DNA from: an uncultured Chitinophaga sp.
GTDB taxonomy: Bacteria; Bacteroidota; Bacteroidia; Chitinophagales; Chitinophagaceae
Direction: 5' to 3'
NCBI RefSeq assembly: GCF_946479755.1
Contig: NZ_CAMLHC010000038.1
Coordinates: forward strand, 9,903 to 73,902
DNA length: 64,000 bases
The translations under genes were made by a program, and so were the position numbers. The notes below the pieces were generated by a model. The model was not told where the DNA came from. It was given only the letters and a program-made list of their open reading frames with translations, and did not search any database. Within the stretch, counting starts at the first letter, position 1. Each line of letters opens with the position of its first letter. Positions 33,296 to 43,500 of this stretch are shown piece by piece.

Positions 33296-36200
33296 ATGGA
33301 TGAAGTGAAGCAAACGCAAGGTTTATACCGTCCTGAATTCGAACATGATGCCTGCGGAACAGGTTTTACGGCTCATATCAAGGGTCGTAAATCCCACCAT
33401 ATTATTCGTGATGCCCTCACCATGCTGGAAAACATGGAACACCGCGGCGCCTGCGGCTGTGAGCAGAACACGGGTGATGGTGCAGGAATCCTGTTTCAGG
33501 TCCCCCATGAATTTTTGTATGATGAGTGCCTGCGGTTAGGTATCAGCTTACCTGAATTTGGTAAGTATGGCGTAGGTATGGTCTTTTTTCCGAAAGAACC
33601 CCGCTGGCGCGAAGAGTGCCGCGAAATCCTGCAGCGCAGCGCTGAAAAACTGGGCCTCGAGATCCTGGGATACCGTAAAGTACCCGTTCGCCCTGATGGC
33701 ATCGGAGAGTCCGCCCTGTCTGTAGAACCGGAAATTGAACAGGTATTTATCGCCTGTCCTTATCATATCAGCGACCCGGAACTGTTTGAGCGTAAACTGT
33801 TTGTGCTCCGCAACTACGTGTCTAAAACCGTTCGTAATTCTATTCCCAAAGAGAAAGCACTGTTTTACATCGCCTCTCTTTCCTATAAAACAATCGTATA
33901 TAAAGGTCAGCTGACTACCTACCAGGTACGTCATTATTATACTGACCTGAGCGATGAGAAGATGGTATCCGCCTTCGCCCTCATCCACTCCCGTTTTGCC
34001 ACCAATACTTTCCCCAGCTGGCGGTTAGCGCACCCTTACCGCTATATCGCCCACAACGGTGAAATCAATACGCTGAAAGGCAACCTCAACTGGCTCCGTT
34101 CCGGTGAGCGCGACTTCATGTCCCGGTTCTTCACTGCCGAAGAAATGGACATGCTGCTGCCGATCGTAGAAGAAGGACAGTCGGACTCCGCCAGCCTCGA
34201 CAATGTGATCGAGCTGCTGACCATGACCGGCCGCTCCCTGCCGCATGTCATGATGATGCTCATCCCCGAAGCATGGGACGGCAACGAAGACATGGCGCCG
34301 GAGAAAAAAGCTTTCTACGAATACCACGCTTCCCTGATGGAACCCTGGGACGGCCCGGCCTCCATCTCCTTCACCGACGGCAAAATCATCGGTGCCACCC
34401 TGGACCGTAACGGTCTTCGTCCCAGCCGCTTTGTCGTAACCAAAGACGATCGCGTGATCATGGCTTCTGAAGCCGGTGTATTGCCCATCGATCCTAAAAA
34501 CGTAAAAGAAAAAGGACGCCTGCAGCCCGGCAAAATGTTCATCGTGGACATGGACCAGGGCCGCATCATCGGTGACGAAGAGCTGAAACAACAGATCTGC
34601 ACCCAGCAGCCCTATGGTGAATGGCTCAATAAATACAAGATCCGCATGGAAGAGCTGCCTGAGCCAAGGGTTACCTTTACCCACCTCGAGCACGACCAGA
34701 TCTTTAAATACCAGCGCGCTTTCGGCTACAGCACCGAAGACATGGAGCATATCATCGCTCCGATGGCCATCGACGGCAAAGAACCGGTAGGCTCCATGGG
34801 CACAGATACGCCGCTGGCAGCGCTCAGCAATCAGCCGCAGCACCTGGCCAACTACTTCAAACAGCTGTTCGCCCAGGTGACCAACCCACCCATCGATCCT
34901 ATCCGGGAAAGACTGGTGATGTCACTCGCCACTTTCGTGGGCGGCAACGGCAACCTGCTGGACGAAGATCCGCTGCACTGCCACAGCCTGGCGCTGCGCC
35001 ACCCGATCCTCAACAACTACGAACTGGAAAAAATACGCAGTATCGACACCGGCCTGTTCCAGGCAAAGACACTGCACACTTACTTCAAGGCCGACGGCAA
35101 ACCCGGTTCCCTCGAAAAAGGACTGGCCCGCCTGTGCCGCTACGCCGTAGACGCCGTGGAAGACGGATTTGAAGTGATCATCCTCTCTGACCGCGCCATC
35201 GACTCCGAGCACGCCGCCATCCCGTCACTGCTGGCAGCATCCGCCGTACATCACCACCTGATCCGCAAAGGTATCCGCGGCTCGGTAGGACTGATCGTGG
35301 AAGCCGGCGACGTTTGGGAAGTACACCATTTCGCCTGCCTGCTGGGCTTCGGCGCTACCGCTGTAAACCCGTACCTGGCGCTCAGCACCATCCGCGACCT
35401 GAAACTGTCCAACAAACTGGACACCGACCAGGACGTAGATAAACTGAAGAAAAACTATATCAAAGCCGTTTGCGACGGTCTGCTCAAAGTGTTCTCCAAA
35501 ATGGGCATCTCCACCCTGCAATCTTACCAGGGCGCGCAGATATTCGAGATCCTGGGCATCAACCAGCAAGTGGTGGATAAATACTTCGCCGGCGCCGTGT
35601 CCCGCATACAGGGCCTTGGCCTCGACGAGATCGCCCGCGAAACGCTGGCAAAACACTGGATGGGCTACGGCCGCAAGGAAACACCGGTACAACGGCTCAC
35701 CGAAGGCGGCGTATACCAGTGGAAACGCAAAGGGGAATTCCACCTCTTCAACCCCACCACCATCCACCTGCTGCAGTATTCCACCCGCATGGGCGACTAC
35801 AGTGTGTTCAAGAAATACTCCAAAGCCGTTAACGACCAAAGCGAAAAAGCCTGCACCCTGCGTAGCCTCTTTTCGTTTAAACGTACCCGTGCTTCCATCT
35901 CTATCGATGAGGTGGAACCAGCTTCCAGCATCTTCAAACGCTTTGCGACAGGCGCTATGAGCTTCGGTTCCATCTCTCATGAGGCGCACTCCACCCTCGC
36001 CATCGCGATGAACCGCATCGGCGCTAAAAGCAATACCGGCGAAGGGGGAGAAGATGAGATCCGCTATGAGCAGCTGCCCAACGGCGACTCTATGCGCTCC
36101 GCCATCAAACAGGTAGCCAGCGCCCGTTTCGGCGTGACCAGCTACTACCTGACCAATGCCGACGAACTACAGATCAAAATGGCCCAGGGTGCTAAACCCG

Positions 36201-37825
36201 GTGAGGGCGGACAGCTGCCCGGCCATAAAGTGGACGATTGGATCGCGAAAGTAAGGCACTCCACCCCAGGTGTAGGCCTCATCTCTCCGCCGCCGCACCA
36301 CGATATTTACTCCATCGAAGACCTGGCACAGCTCATCTATGACCTGAAAAACGCCAACCGCGCCGCCCGCATCAGCGTAAAACTGGTGTCTAAAGCCGGC
36401 GTAGGCACTATCGCTGCCGGTGTGGCCAAAGCCCATGCCGACGTGGTACTGATTGCCGGTCACGATGGCGGTACCGGCGCTTCTCCGATAAGCTCCATCA
36501 AACATGCCGGCCTGCCGTGGGAACTGGGCCTCGCCGAATCCCACCAGACACTGGTGAAAAACAAACTGCGCAGCAGGGTAGTACTGCAGACCGACGGCCA
36601 GCTGAAAACAGGCCGCGACATCGCTATCGCCACACTGCTCGGCGCTGAAGAATGGGGCGTAGCCACCGCCGCGCTCATCGTGGAAGGCTGTATCATGATG
36701 CGTAAATGCCATGTCAACACCTGCCCGGTAGGCGTAGCCACCCAGGACCCGGACCTGCGCAAACGCTTCACCGGCGACCCGCAACACGTGGTGAACCTCT
36801 TCACCTTCCTCGTGGAAGAACTCCGCGAAATCATGGCCGACCTCGGCTTCCGTACCATCACAGAAATGGTAGGCCAGGTAGACAACCTCCAGATGCGCGA
36901 AGGTATCACCCACTGGAAAACACAGAAACTGGACCTTTCTCCCATCCTGTACAAAGAACCGGCAGCTCCTGAAACAGGCCTGTACAAACAGGAAGAACAG
37001 GACCACGGTATCGCTGAAGTGCTCGACTGGCAGCTGCTGAAAGCAGCCCAGCCGGCGCTGGAGAAAAAAACAAGGGTTTACCAGCAGTATCCTGTTAAAA
37101 ATACAGATCGTACCATCGGCACCATCCTCTCCAACGAAGTGTCCAAACGCTACAAGAGCGAAGGCCTGCCGGAAGATACCATCCACTTTAAGTTCACCGG
37201 TTCTGCCGGCCAGAGCTTCGGCGCCTTCTCTGCTAAAGGGCTTACGCTCGAACTGGAAGGCGAGGCCAACGATTACTTCGGTAAAGGTCTTTCCGGTTCC
37301 AAACTGATCCTCTATCCTCACGGAGAAGCAGGCTTCAAGGCGGAAGAAAACATCATCGCAGGCAACGTGTGCTTCTATGGTGCCACCTCCGGTGAAGCCT
37401 ATATCCGTGGTAAAGCAGGCGAACGCTTCTGCGTCCGTAACTCCGGCGCCACTATCGTGGCAGAAGGCGTAGGCGACCACGGCTGTGAGTACATGACCGG
37501 CGGCCGCGCTGTCATCCTCGGTGAAACAGGCCGCAACTTCGGCGCAGGTATGAGCGGTGGTATCGCTTATGTGTACGATGTAAAAGGCTCTTTTGCCAAC
37601 CACTGCAACCGCGATATGATCGACCTCGATCCGCTGGACCAGGAAGATGTGGCTGCCCTGCAGGACCTGATCACTAAACATCACGCCTACACGAACAGCA
37701 CCGTGGCGAAATTTATCCTGAAAGACTGGGAAAATCAGCTGCGCCATTTCGTGAAAGTATTCCCGAAAGAATACAAGGCTGTGCTGAAAGCAGGCGTATC
37801 ACAGGGACAGAAGATAAAACGTTAA
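33296..37825 (+). CDS. gltB: Glutamate synthase, large (alpha) subunit
   Basis: A 1509-residue protein of full GltB length. The glutamine amidotransferase domain begins at Cys20 in [10 protein letters not shown], exposed after removal of a 19-residue propeptide. The central and FMN domains carry [36 protein letters not shown], and the 3Fe-4S site is in [17 protein letters not shown]. The C-terminal beta-helix domain has Gly-rich repeats ([20 protein letters not shown]...[16 protein letters not shown]). With GltD it makes two glutamates from glutamine and 2-oxoglutarate using NAD(P)H, the main ammonia assimilation step with glutamine synthetase. gltD follows 96 bases downstream. Confidence 0.97.
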   Translation: MDEVKQTQGLYRPEFEHDACGTGFTAHIKGRKSHHIIRDALTMLENMEHRGACGCEQNTGDGAGILFQVPHEFLYDECLRLGISLPEFGKYGVGMVFFPKEPRWREECREILQRSAEKLGLEILGYRKVPVRPDGIGESALSVEPEIEQVFIACPYHISDPELFERKLFVLRNYVSKTVRNSIPKEKALFYIASLSYKTIVYKGQLTTYQVRHYYTDLSDEKMVSAFALIHSRFATNTFPSWRLAHPYRYIAHNGEINTLKGNLNWLRSGERDFMSRFFTAEEMDMLLPIVEEGQSDSASLDNVIELLTMTGRSLPHVMMMLIPEAWDGNEDMAPEKKAFYEYHASLMEPWDGPASISFTDGKIIGATLDRNGLRPSRFVVTKDDRVIMASEAGVLPIDPKNVKEKGRLQPGKMFIVDMDQGRIIGDEELKQQICTQQPYGEWLNKYKIRMEELPEPRVTFTHLEHDQIFKYQRAFGYSTEDMEHIIAPMAIDGKEPVGSMGTDTPLAALSNQPQHLANYFKQLFAQVTNPPIDPIRERLVMSLATFVGGNGNLLDEDPLHCHSLALRHPILNNYELEKIRSIDTGLFQAKTLHTYFKADGKPGSLEKGLARLCRYAVDAVEDGFEVIILSDRAIDSEHAAIPSLLAASAVHHHLIRKGIRGSVGLIVEAGDVWEVHHFACLLGFGATAVNPYLALSTIRDLKLSNKLDTDQDVDKLKKNYIKAVCDGLLKVFSKMGISTLQSYQGAQIFEILGINQQVVDKYFAGAVSRIQGLGLDEIARETLAKHWMGYGRKETPVQRLTEGGVYQWKRKGEFHLFNPTTIHLLQYSTRMGDYSVFKKYSKAVNDQSEKACTLRSLFSFKRTRASISIDEVEPASSIFKRFATGAMSFGSISHEAHSTLAIAMNRIGAKSNTGEGGEDEIRYEQLPNGDSMRSAIKQVASARFGVTSYYLTNADELQIKMAQGAKPGEGGQLPGHKVDDWIAKVRHSTPGVGLISPPPHHDIYSIEDLAQLIYDLKNANRAARISVKLVSKAGVGTIAAGVAKAHADVVLIAGHDGGTGASPISSIKHAGLPWELGLAESHQTLVKNKLRSRVVLQTDGQLKTGRDIAIATLLGAEEWGVATAALIVEGCIMMRKCHVNTCPVGVATQDPDLRKRFTGDPQHVVNLFTFLVEELREIMADLGFRTITEMVGQVDNLQMREGITHWKTQKLDLSPILYKEPAAPETGLYKQEEQDHGIAEVLDWQLLKAAQPALEKKTRVYQQYPVKNTDRTIGTILSNEVSKRYKSEGLPEDTIHFKFTGSAGQSFGAFSAKGLTLELEGEANDYFGKGLSGSKLILYPHGEAGFKAEENIIAGNVCFYGATSGEAYIRGKAGERFCVRNSGATIVAEGVGDHGCEYMTGGRAVILGETGRNFGAGMSGGIAYVYDVKGSFANHCNRDMIDLDPLDQEDVAALQDLITKHHAYTNSTVAKFILKDWENQLRHFVKVFPKEYKAVLKAGVSQGQKIKR

Positions 37826-37834
37826 TATTTGGCT

Positions 37835-37901
37835 ATTGGGTTATTTGGCTATCGAAGGATTGAGCCAGCGAATGAACAGCCAAATGACCAGATAACCCAA
37901 T
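37835..37901. repeat. Bulged hairpin between gltB and gltD
   Basis: ATTGGGTTAT at 37835-37844 pairs with ATAACCCAAT at 37892-37901, and TTTGGCT at 37844-37850 pairs with AGCCAAA at 37878-37884, with an asymmetric bulge. It is of the same word-like type as the hairpins at gene ends, but here lies inside an operon, where it could lower gltD expression or stabilise the gltB mRNA. Confidence 0.6.
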
Positions 37902-37921
37902 GATAAAATGAGATAATAGTT

Positions 37922-39397
37922 ATGGGTAAACCTACAGGATTCCTGGAATTTACACGAGAGCTGCCCGGAAAATCAGATCCCCGGGAAAGGATAAACCACT
38001 ACAACGAGTTTGTGGAGCGTTTCCCTGAAAATAAACTGAACCAGCAGGCGTCCCGCTGCATGAGCTGCGGCGTGCCCTTCTGCCACAGCGGATGTCCGCT
38101 GGGCAACGTGATACCTGAATTCAACCATGCCGTATACCGCCAGGACTGGCAGGATGCTTACGATATCCTGACTTCCACCAATAATTTCCCTGAATTCACC
38201 GGCCGTATTTGTCCGGCGCCCTGTGAAAGCGCCTGTGTGCTGGGTATCAACCAGCCACCGGTGGCCATCGAGGAAATTGAACGGCATATCATAGAAATCG
38301 CATTTGACAAAGGCCTGGTACAGGCTAAAGTTCCCCGCGTACGTACCGGCAAAAAAGTAGCCGTGATCGGTTCCGGTCCTGCCGGACTGGCCGCTGCCGC
38401 CCAGCTGAACTATGCCGGCCACAGCGTGACCGTGTTCGAACGCGACGATAAACCGGGAGGCCTGCTCCGCTATGGCATCCCCGACTTTAAACTGGAAAAA
38501 TGGACCATCGACCGCAGGATCAAACTGATGGAAGAAGAGGGCGTTACCTTCCAGTGCAATGCCAACGTAGGCGTTAATGTAAGCACCAATGACCTGTTGA
38601 GGGAATACAATGCCATCGTACTGGCAGGCGGTTCCACCATTCCGCGCGATCTCGGTATCACCGGCCGCGAACTGAAAGGGGTACACTACGCCATGGACTT
38701 CCTCAAACAGCAGAATAAAAGAGTCAGCAACCTCCCTGTTGACGGACAGGACATCATGGCCACCGGTAAAAACGTGGTAGTGATAGGAGGGGGCGATACC
38801 GGTTCCGACTGCGTAGGTACCAGCAACCGCCATGGCGCGGTGAGCATCACCCAGCTGGAACTGTTGCCCAAACCTCCCGGCGAGCGCACCGATTACATGC
38901 CATGGCCTACCTATCCCATGGTACTGAAAACATCTTCTTCCCACGAAGAAGGCGCAGACCGCCAGTGGGCTATTGCCACCAAAGCCTTTATCGGCGACGA
39001 CAACGGGCACCTGAAAGCCCTCCGCCTGGTAGACCTCCAGTGGACATTGGGCGCCGACGGCAGACCCGCTAAGTTCACCGAAGTACCCGGCTCCGAAAGG
39101 GATATCCCCTGCGAACTGGCATTACTGGCCATGGGCTTCGTACACCCGCAACACACCGGTATGCTGGAACAGCTCGAAGTGGAGAAAGACGAAAGAGGCA
39201 ACGTAAAAGCCACTGAAAAAGATTACCTGACGTCCATTCCTAAAGTGTTTGCTGCCGGCGATATGCGCCGCGGCCAGTCACTGGTGGTATGGGCAATTAG
39301 CGAAGGTCGCGAGTGTGCAAGGAAAGTGGATGAATTCCTGATGGGCAGCTCCCAGCTGGAAAGCAAAGACCATTCCCTGCAGGCAATGGCACTGTAA
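37922..39397 (+). CDS. gltD: Glutamate synthase, small (beta) subunit
   Basis: The 491-residue protein has the Cys-rich N-terminal Fe-S region ([17 protein letters not shown], then [12 protein letters not shown]), an FAD-binding motif ([16 protein letters not shown]) and an NADPH-binding motif ([16 protein letters not shown]). The late [23 protein letters not shown] belongs to the FAD domain. It feeds electrons from NAD(P)H to GltB. It is the second gene of the gltBD operon. Confidence 0.97.
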   Translation: MGKPTGFLEFTRELPGKSDPRERINHYNEFVERFPENKLNQQASRCMSCGVPFCHSGCPLGNVIPEFNHAVYRQDWQDAYDILTSTNNFPEFTGRICPAPCESACVLGINQPPVAIEEIERHIIEIAFDKGLVQAKVPRVRTGKKVAVIGSGPAGLAAAAQLNYAGHSVTVFERDDKPGGLLRYGIPDFKLEKWTIDRRIKLMEEEGVTFQCNANVGVNVSTNDLLREYNAIVLAGGSTIPRDLGITGRELKGVHYAMDFLKQQNKRVSNLPVDGQDIMATGKNVVVIGGGDTGSDCVGTSNRHGAVSITQLELLPKPPGERTDYMPWPTYPMVLKTSSSHEEGADRQWAIATKAFIGDDNGHLKALRLVDLQWTLGADGRPAKFTEVPGSERDIPCELALLAMGFVHPQHTGMLEQLEVEKDERGNVKATEKDYLTSIPKVFAAGDMRRGQSLVVWAISEGRECARKVDEFLMGSSQLESKDHSLQAMAL

Positions 39398-39549
39398 TAA
39401 TAGCGTACACTTTTAGCCTGTTGCTTAACACTGACAGGCTGAAGGCAACGTTCATAAAAATATGATATCGGCTAACGGCTAAAAGCTAGTAGCTATTTAT
39501 TAACGCTTTTCTCATAAGCAGGTTTAGATTTTGTTGTAACCTTCAGCCG

Positions 39550-39569
39550 GGCCGGGTTTTTACCCGGCC
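39550..39569 (+). terminator. Intrinsic terminator after gltD
   Basis: GGCCGGGT / ACCCGGCC, an 8-bp GC-rich stem with a 4-base loop, followed by TTTTATTTTCC. A weaker hairpin (AGCCTGT...ACAGGCT) lies nearer the gltD stop at about 39415-39436. Confidence 0.88.
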
Positions 39570-39671
39570 TTTTATTTTCCTCTCCTGATAACTTTACAGA
39601 CAGAAATAACGCATCAGCAGAAACAATTCCTCCATTCAGCTATTTCCCGCCACCAGCGTACGGATTCCGGA

Positions 39672-39679
39672 TACATTTG
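39672..39679 (+). promoter_or_regulatory. -7 promoter element abutting the 39686 gene
   Basis: TACATTTG is followed by TGCCCT and then ATG 39686, the same six-base spacing as at mgsA. It overlaps the alternative TTG start at 39677. Confidence 0.6.
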
Positions 39680-39685
39680 TGCCCT

Positions 39686-40303
39686 ATGAAAAAATGGTGC
39701 AGCCTCTGGGGACTTCTCTGCTTTTGCCTGACAGCCATGGCCCAGGATGAGTTTATCCTGCAAGCCACCACCCTCAAAAAAGGGCTGTACAGGTCTTTCC
39801 GCGAATTTCAGCAAAACAACCCCTCCGAATCGGGCGACCTGGTCGTGAAAAGCCGCAGCACGGCCGCACAGATTTACCTGCTCGCCAACAGGAACGGGCT
39901 GGTGCTCCGCGATGCAGCAGGGCAGGAGCATAAAGTGAAAAATTACTGGGGGTTCTGCGATGGCGCTCATATCTACATAAAAGACAACGGGCTCAATGTC
40001 ATACAAACCACCGGCTACTATTGCACCTACGAATTGCAGGGAGTGCAGCCATCCCGCAGTATCTATAACCCCGCCGACATGACGGTGAACGCGCTGAATA
40101 CGCCCGTCAGGCTTAAAAAGGTGATTAATATCATCACCGGGGAAATCCTGGAGTTATCCCTTTTTAATCTTAAAAAATATATCCTCCCGCAGGACCCGGA
40201 ACTGCTGGAAGAGTTCCGGTCGGACAAAGCCAAAAAAGATAAGCTGGATTACTATATTTCCCGCTTCAATGCACGCAACAAACCGCCTCAAAGCGGGCAA
40301 TAA
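39686..40303 (+). CDS. Secreted hypothetical protein sharing a module with the 31845 gene
   Basis: A 205-residue protein with a signal peptide (MKKWCSLWGLLCFCLTAMAQ). The mature part begins LKKGLYRSFREFQQNNPSES and later has QEHKVKNYWGFCDGAHIYIK, which line up with MKDGVYQSFEAFRNNTP and RVKTCWAVVKEGNIFRYVDG in the 31845-32933 protein. This suggests a small extracellular module found in several Bacteroidota proteins; its function is unknown. The C-terminus is charged (EEFRSDKAKKDKLDYY). The gene is probably a single unit with a leaderless or very short-leader mRNA. Confidence 0.72.
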   Translation: MKKWCSLWGLLCFCLTAMAQDEFILQATTLKKGLYRSFREFQQNNPSESGDLVVKSRSTAAQIYLLANRNGLVLRDAAGQEHKVKNYWGFCDGAHIYIKDNGLNVIQTTGYYCTYELQGVQPSRSIYNPADMTVNALNTPVRLKKVINIITGEILELSLFNLKKYILPQDPELLEEFRSDKAKKDKLDYYISRFNARNKPPQSGQ

Positions 40304-40553
40304 TCTACCCGGTCGCCAGCAGGATCCGCTGAATAACACCCACCTCCAACACCGGCCGGAGACGGCCGTTTCCGGCATCCCGGACAATTTTCAGTATGTC
40401 CGTTCCCGTATTTTAATGTATCCTTGCAGTACTGTTTATCCCCATTACCCGCGGGTATGGATTTTGTGCTTTTCGCCGGGCAAGCGGACGGAACACGGGG
40501 TCTTTATCCGAAAGTAAACCATTGGGACGCTCATGCGTTTTAATTCAGTAAAT

Positions 40554-40561
40554 TACTTTTA
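40554..40561 (+). promoter_or_regulatory. Possible -7 promoter element for tamB
   Basis: TACTTTTA resembles TAnnTTTG and ends 13 bases before the GTG start of tamB. Confidence 0.4.
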
Positions 40562-40574
40562 GTAAGCTATCATA

Positions 40575-43500
40575 GTGACAGAACCAGCAGAAACAGAAAT
40601 TAAACACAGGCGCCCCTGGTGGCGGTGGCTTTTATGGATTATTGTTGCGGTGCTTCTTTTGCCCGTGATGGCGGTGTTATTATTGCAACTGGACGGCGTA
40701 CAGAATTATCTGCGGCAACAGGGCGAAATCTATCTGCAGAAAAAACTGAAGACAAAAGTGCAGATCGGCTACCTCCGCGCCAGGGGATGGAAATACCTCG
40801 AGCTGCGAAATGTGTTTGTAGCAGATACTTCCCATCAGGCCCTGCTGTACTCCGGCTCCCTGAAAGTGCGTTACAACCTGCTGGCCTTTCTCAACAATGA
40901 ACTACAAATAGACAAACTGGAGTGGGATACCCTGCTGGTCAATGCCTACCGCCACCAGGGAGACAGTACCTTCAACTTCCAGTTTGCGATAGATGCCTTC
41001 GTCGCTCCCGACGCAACACCGGACACCCTTGCACCCGCTACCGGCACCACTATCCAGTTCCGTATAAAAGATGTTTCCCTCCGGCATGTGAAACTGAACT
41101 TCGAAGACCAGACCGGCGGCATGCATGCGGTGGCCACCTGGGACACGCTACACGCCGATCCCGATGATCTGATCCCTGAAGATGGTATCTACGCCTTCAG
41201 AGGCGTAGAACTGGTAGGCCTGAAAGGTTTTTTCCGTCAGCATTATATTCCGTCGCCTGCTGCGGGCGCCGCACCCCCACCACCACCGGCTGATACCAGC
41301 AGCGCAGGGCTTCACCTGCTGCTGAAAAAGCTGCGTATCAAAGAGAGCAACTTCCTTTACAGCAGCGATGGCATTGGCATCACTACCGGCTGGAAAATCG
41401 GCGACCTCGTATTACGCAACAGCAGCCTTGACCAGGACTCTACCCGCATACAGGTGGGTGACCTCTCCATTCACCGTACTACCGGTATCCTGGCCATGAT
41501 GCCCGGAAAAGATACTACGCCCGCACCGCCCGACACCGTGCCCAACACGTGGCAGGTGTTTGCCACACAGGTCAATCTCGATAAACTGGCGCTGCGTTAT
41601 GACAACGGCGGCCCCGCACCCAAAGCAGCGGGCCCCGATCCGGATTATAACCACCTGTTCCTGTCCAACGTAAATGCTAAAGTCAGCAATATCCGCTACA
41701 CGCCCGACAGCATACAGGCAGGCCTCAAAAGCCTGGCAGCCCGCGACTGGTCCGGGTTTACCCTCCGGAAGGCAAATATGGACGTGACCTTCACCCCCAA
41801 AAGCCTGGAGCTGCGCAACTTTTTCCTGCAAACCAACAAAAGCGTTTTCAGAAAACATATAGCCATCACCGTTCCTTCCTGGTCAGGTATCGCAGACCAT
41901 ATGGACCAGCTGGGGATAGACGCCAACCTCGATTCCGTGCAGGTGGCCCTCGCGGAATGGCTGCCCTTCGTGCCCGACGCCCGTAAAAACAAATCCTTTG
42001 CACCGCTGTGGAAAAAAGAACTAACGCTGTCGGCTATATTAAAAGGTAACCTGGGCTTACTGAATATCAAACAGCTCTATCTGAATGATCATGAAGGTAA
42101 CCTCGTCAGAACGGCCAACGGCCAGATAGAACACGCCACCGATGTGGACCGGCTCAACGCCAACCTGCCGGAGCTCTATATCCAGTCCGGCAACAAAGCC
42201 CTGCGGTCCTGGCTGCCGGCCGGCACTTTGCCCGACACGCCAAGACTGCCGGAAAACATGCTGATCACCGGCCTGTTCAAAGGCGGCATGAAAAATATGC
42301 TGGCCCAGCTGCAACTGAAAAGCGACTACGCCAACGCCACCATCAACGCCAAACTGGCCAATATCACCGACAGCATCCGCGGTACCTACGATGTTAGCGT
42401 CCCTTCCTTCCGGGTACATCCCGGCATCATGCTGTATGATACCACCTTTGGCTGGGTGAGCGGTCATCTCATGGCCAACGGGCAAGGTTATACGCTAACA
42501 CAGATGGCCGCACAGGCAGCCATCCGGCTGAATGAAGCCACCTATAACCGCTATACTTATCACGACGTCAACGTGAATGCCAATATCCGGAAAGGGGCCT
42601 TCGAAGCCAATGGCGAAAGTGCGGATACCAGCCTCAATACCCGGTTCACGCTCAGCGGTAACCTGAGCGATACCGCGCTGCGAAGCCTGAAGGCCAACGC
42701 CGAAATTACCAATGCCGACCTGTATGCTACTCACTGGTACGCGGAACCATTGACCATCAAAGGTAACCTGGACGCCGACTTCAGCAGCCTGGAGCCGCAG
42801 CGGCTGGAAGGTGTGGCATTGCTCACCGGCTGGCAGGTAGCTACCCGCGACCATGTAGTTCCACTGGACACCATTGCGCTTACCGCCCATTACGACAGCC
42901 TTCAATATATCACGCTGAAAAGTCCCTTTGGCCCCGTAACCGCCCAGGGGCGCATGGACTATACCAAAATCGGCAACGCCTTCAGCCAGATCATCATGAA
43001 ACCGCTGAAGCCGGCCGATTCAGGCCGTATTGTGGTTGTTCCTCCCGGACAATATCTTGAGTTTGCCGCCGCCCTGCAGGTACCACACACACTGGAGCCA
43101 CTCATACCCGGTATCCGCATGGAAGTACCGATGGACATTGCCGGTCGCCTCAACAGCGACAGCAGCCTGCTGTTCGTGAAAGCGAACCTGCCGAAAGTGA
43201 ATTACGACTCTATCCAGGTAGACAGCCTGCGCTTATACGCCCGCATCGTAGACACTTCTTTGCAGACCTATGTGTCTATCGCAGACATGAAACATCCGTC
43301 ATTCCCGCTTTATCATACCGTACTATCCGCCAAAGCCAATACCGGCGTGGTAGACTTCGGCCTGCTCATGGACGATATCAAACGGAAGCCTAAATACCGC
43401 CTTGGCGGCATCTTCACCTTCCTGCCGGACAATATGATGCAGCTGGTACTCAAACCGGACCTGCTGCTGAACAAACAGGCCTGGAGCGTAGCAGAAAACA

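Noticed and set aside
36167..37747. Long minus-strand frame opposite gltB (526 codons), with similar ones opposite polA, gltD and mqnC
   Set aside because: They are shadows of highly biased codon use in genuine genes and contain no recognisable motifs.
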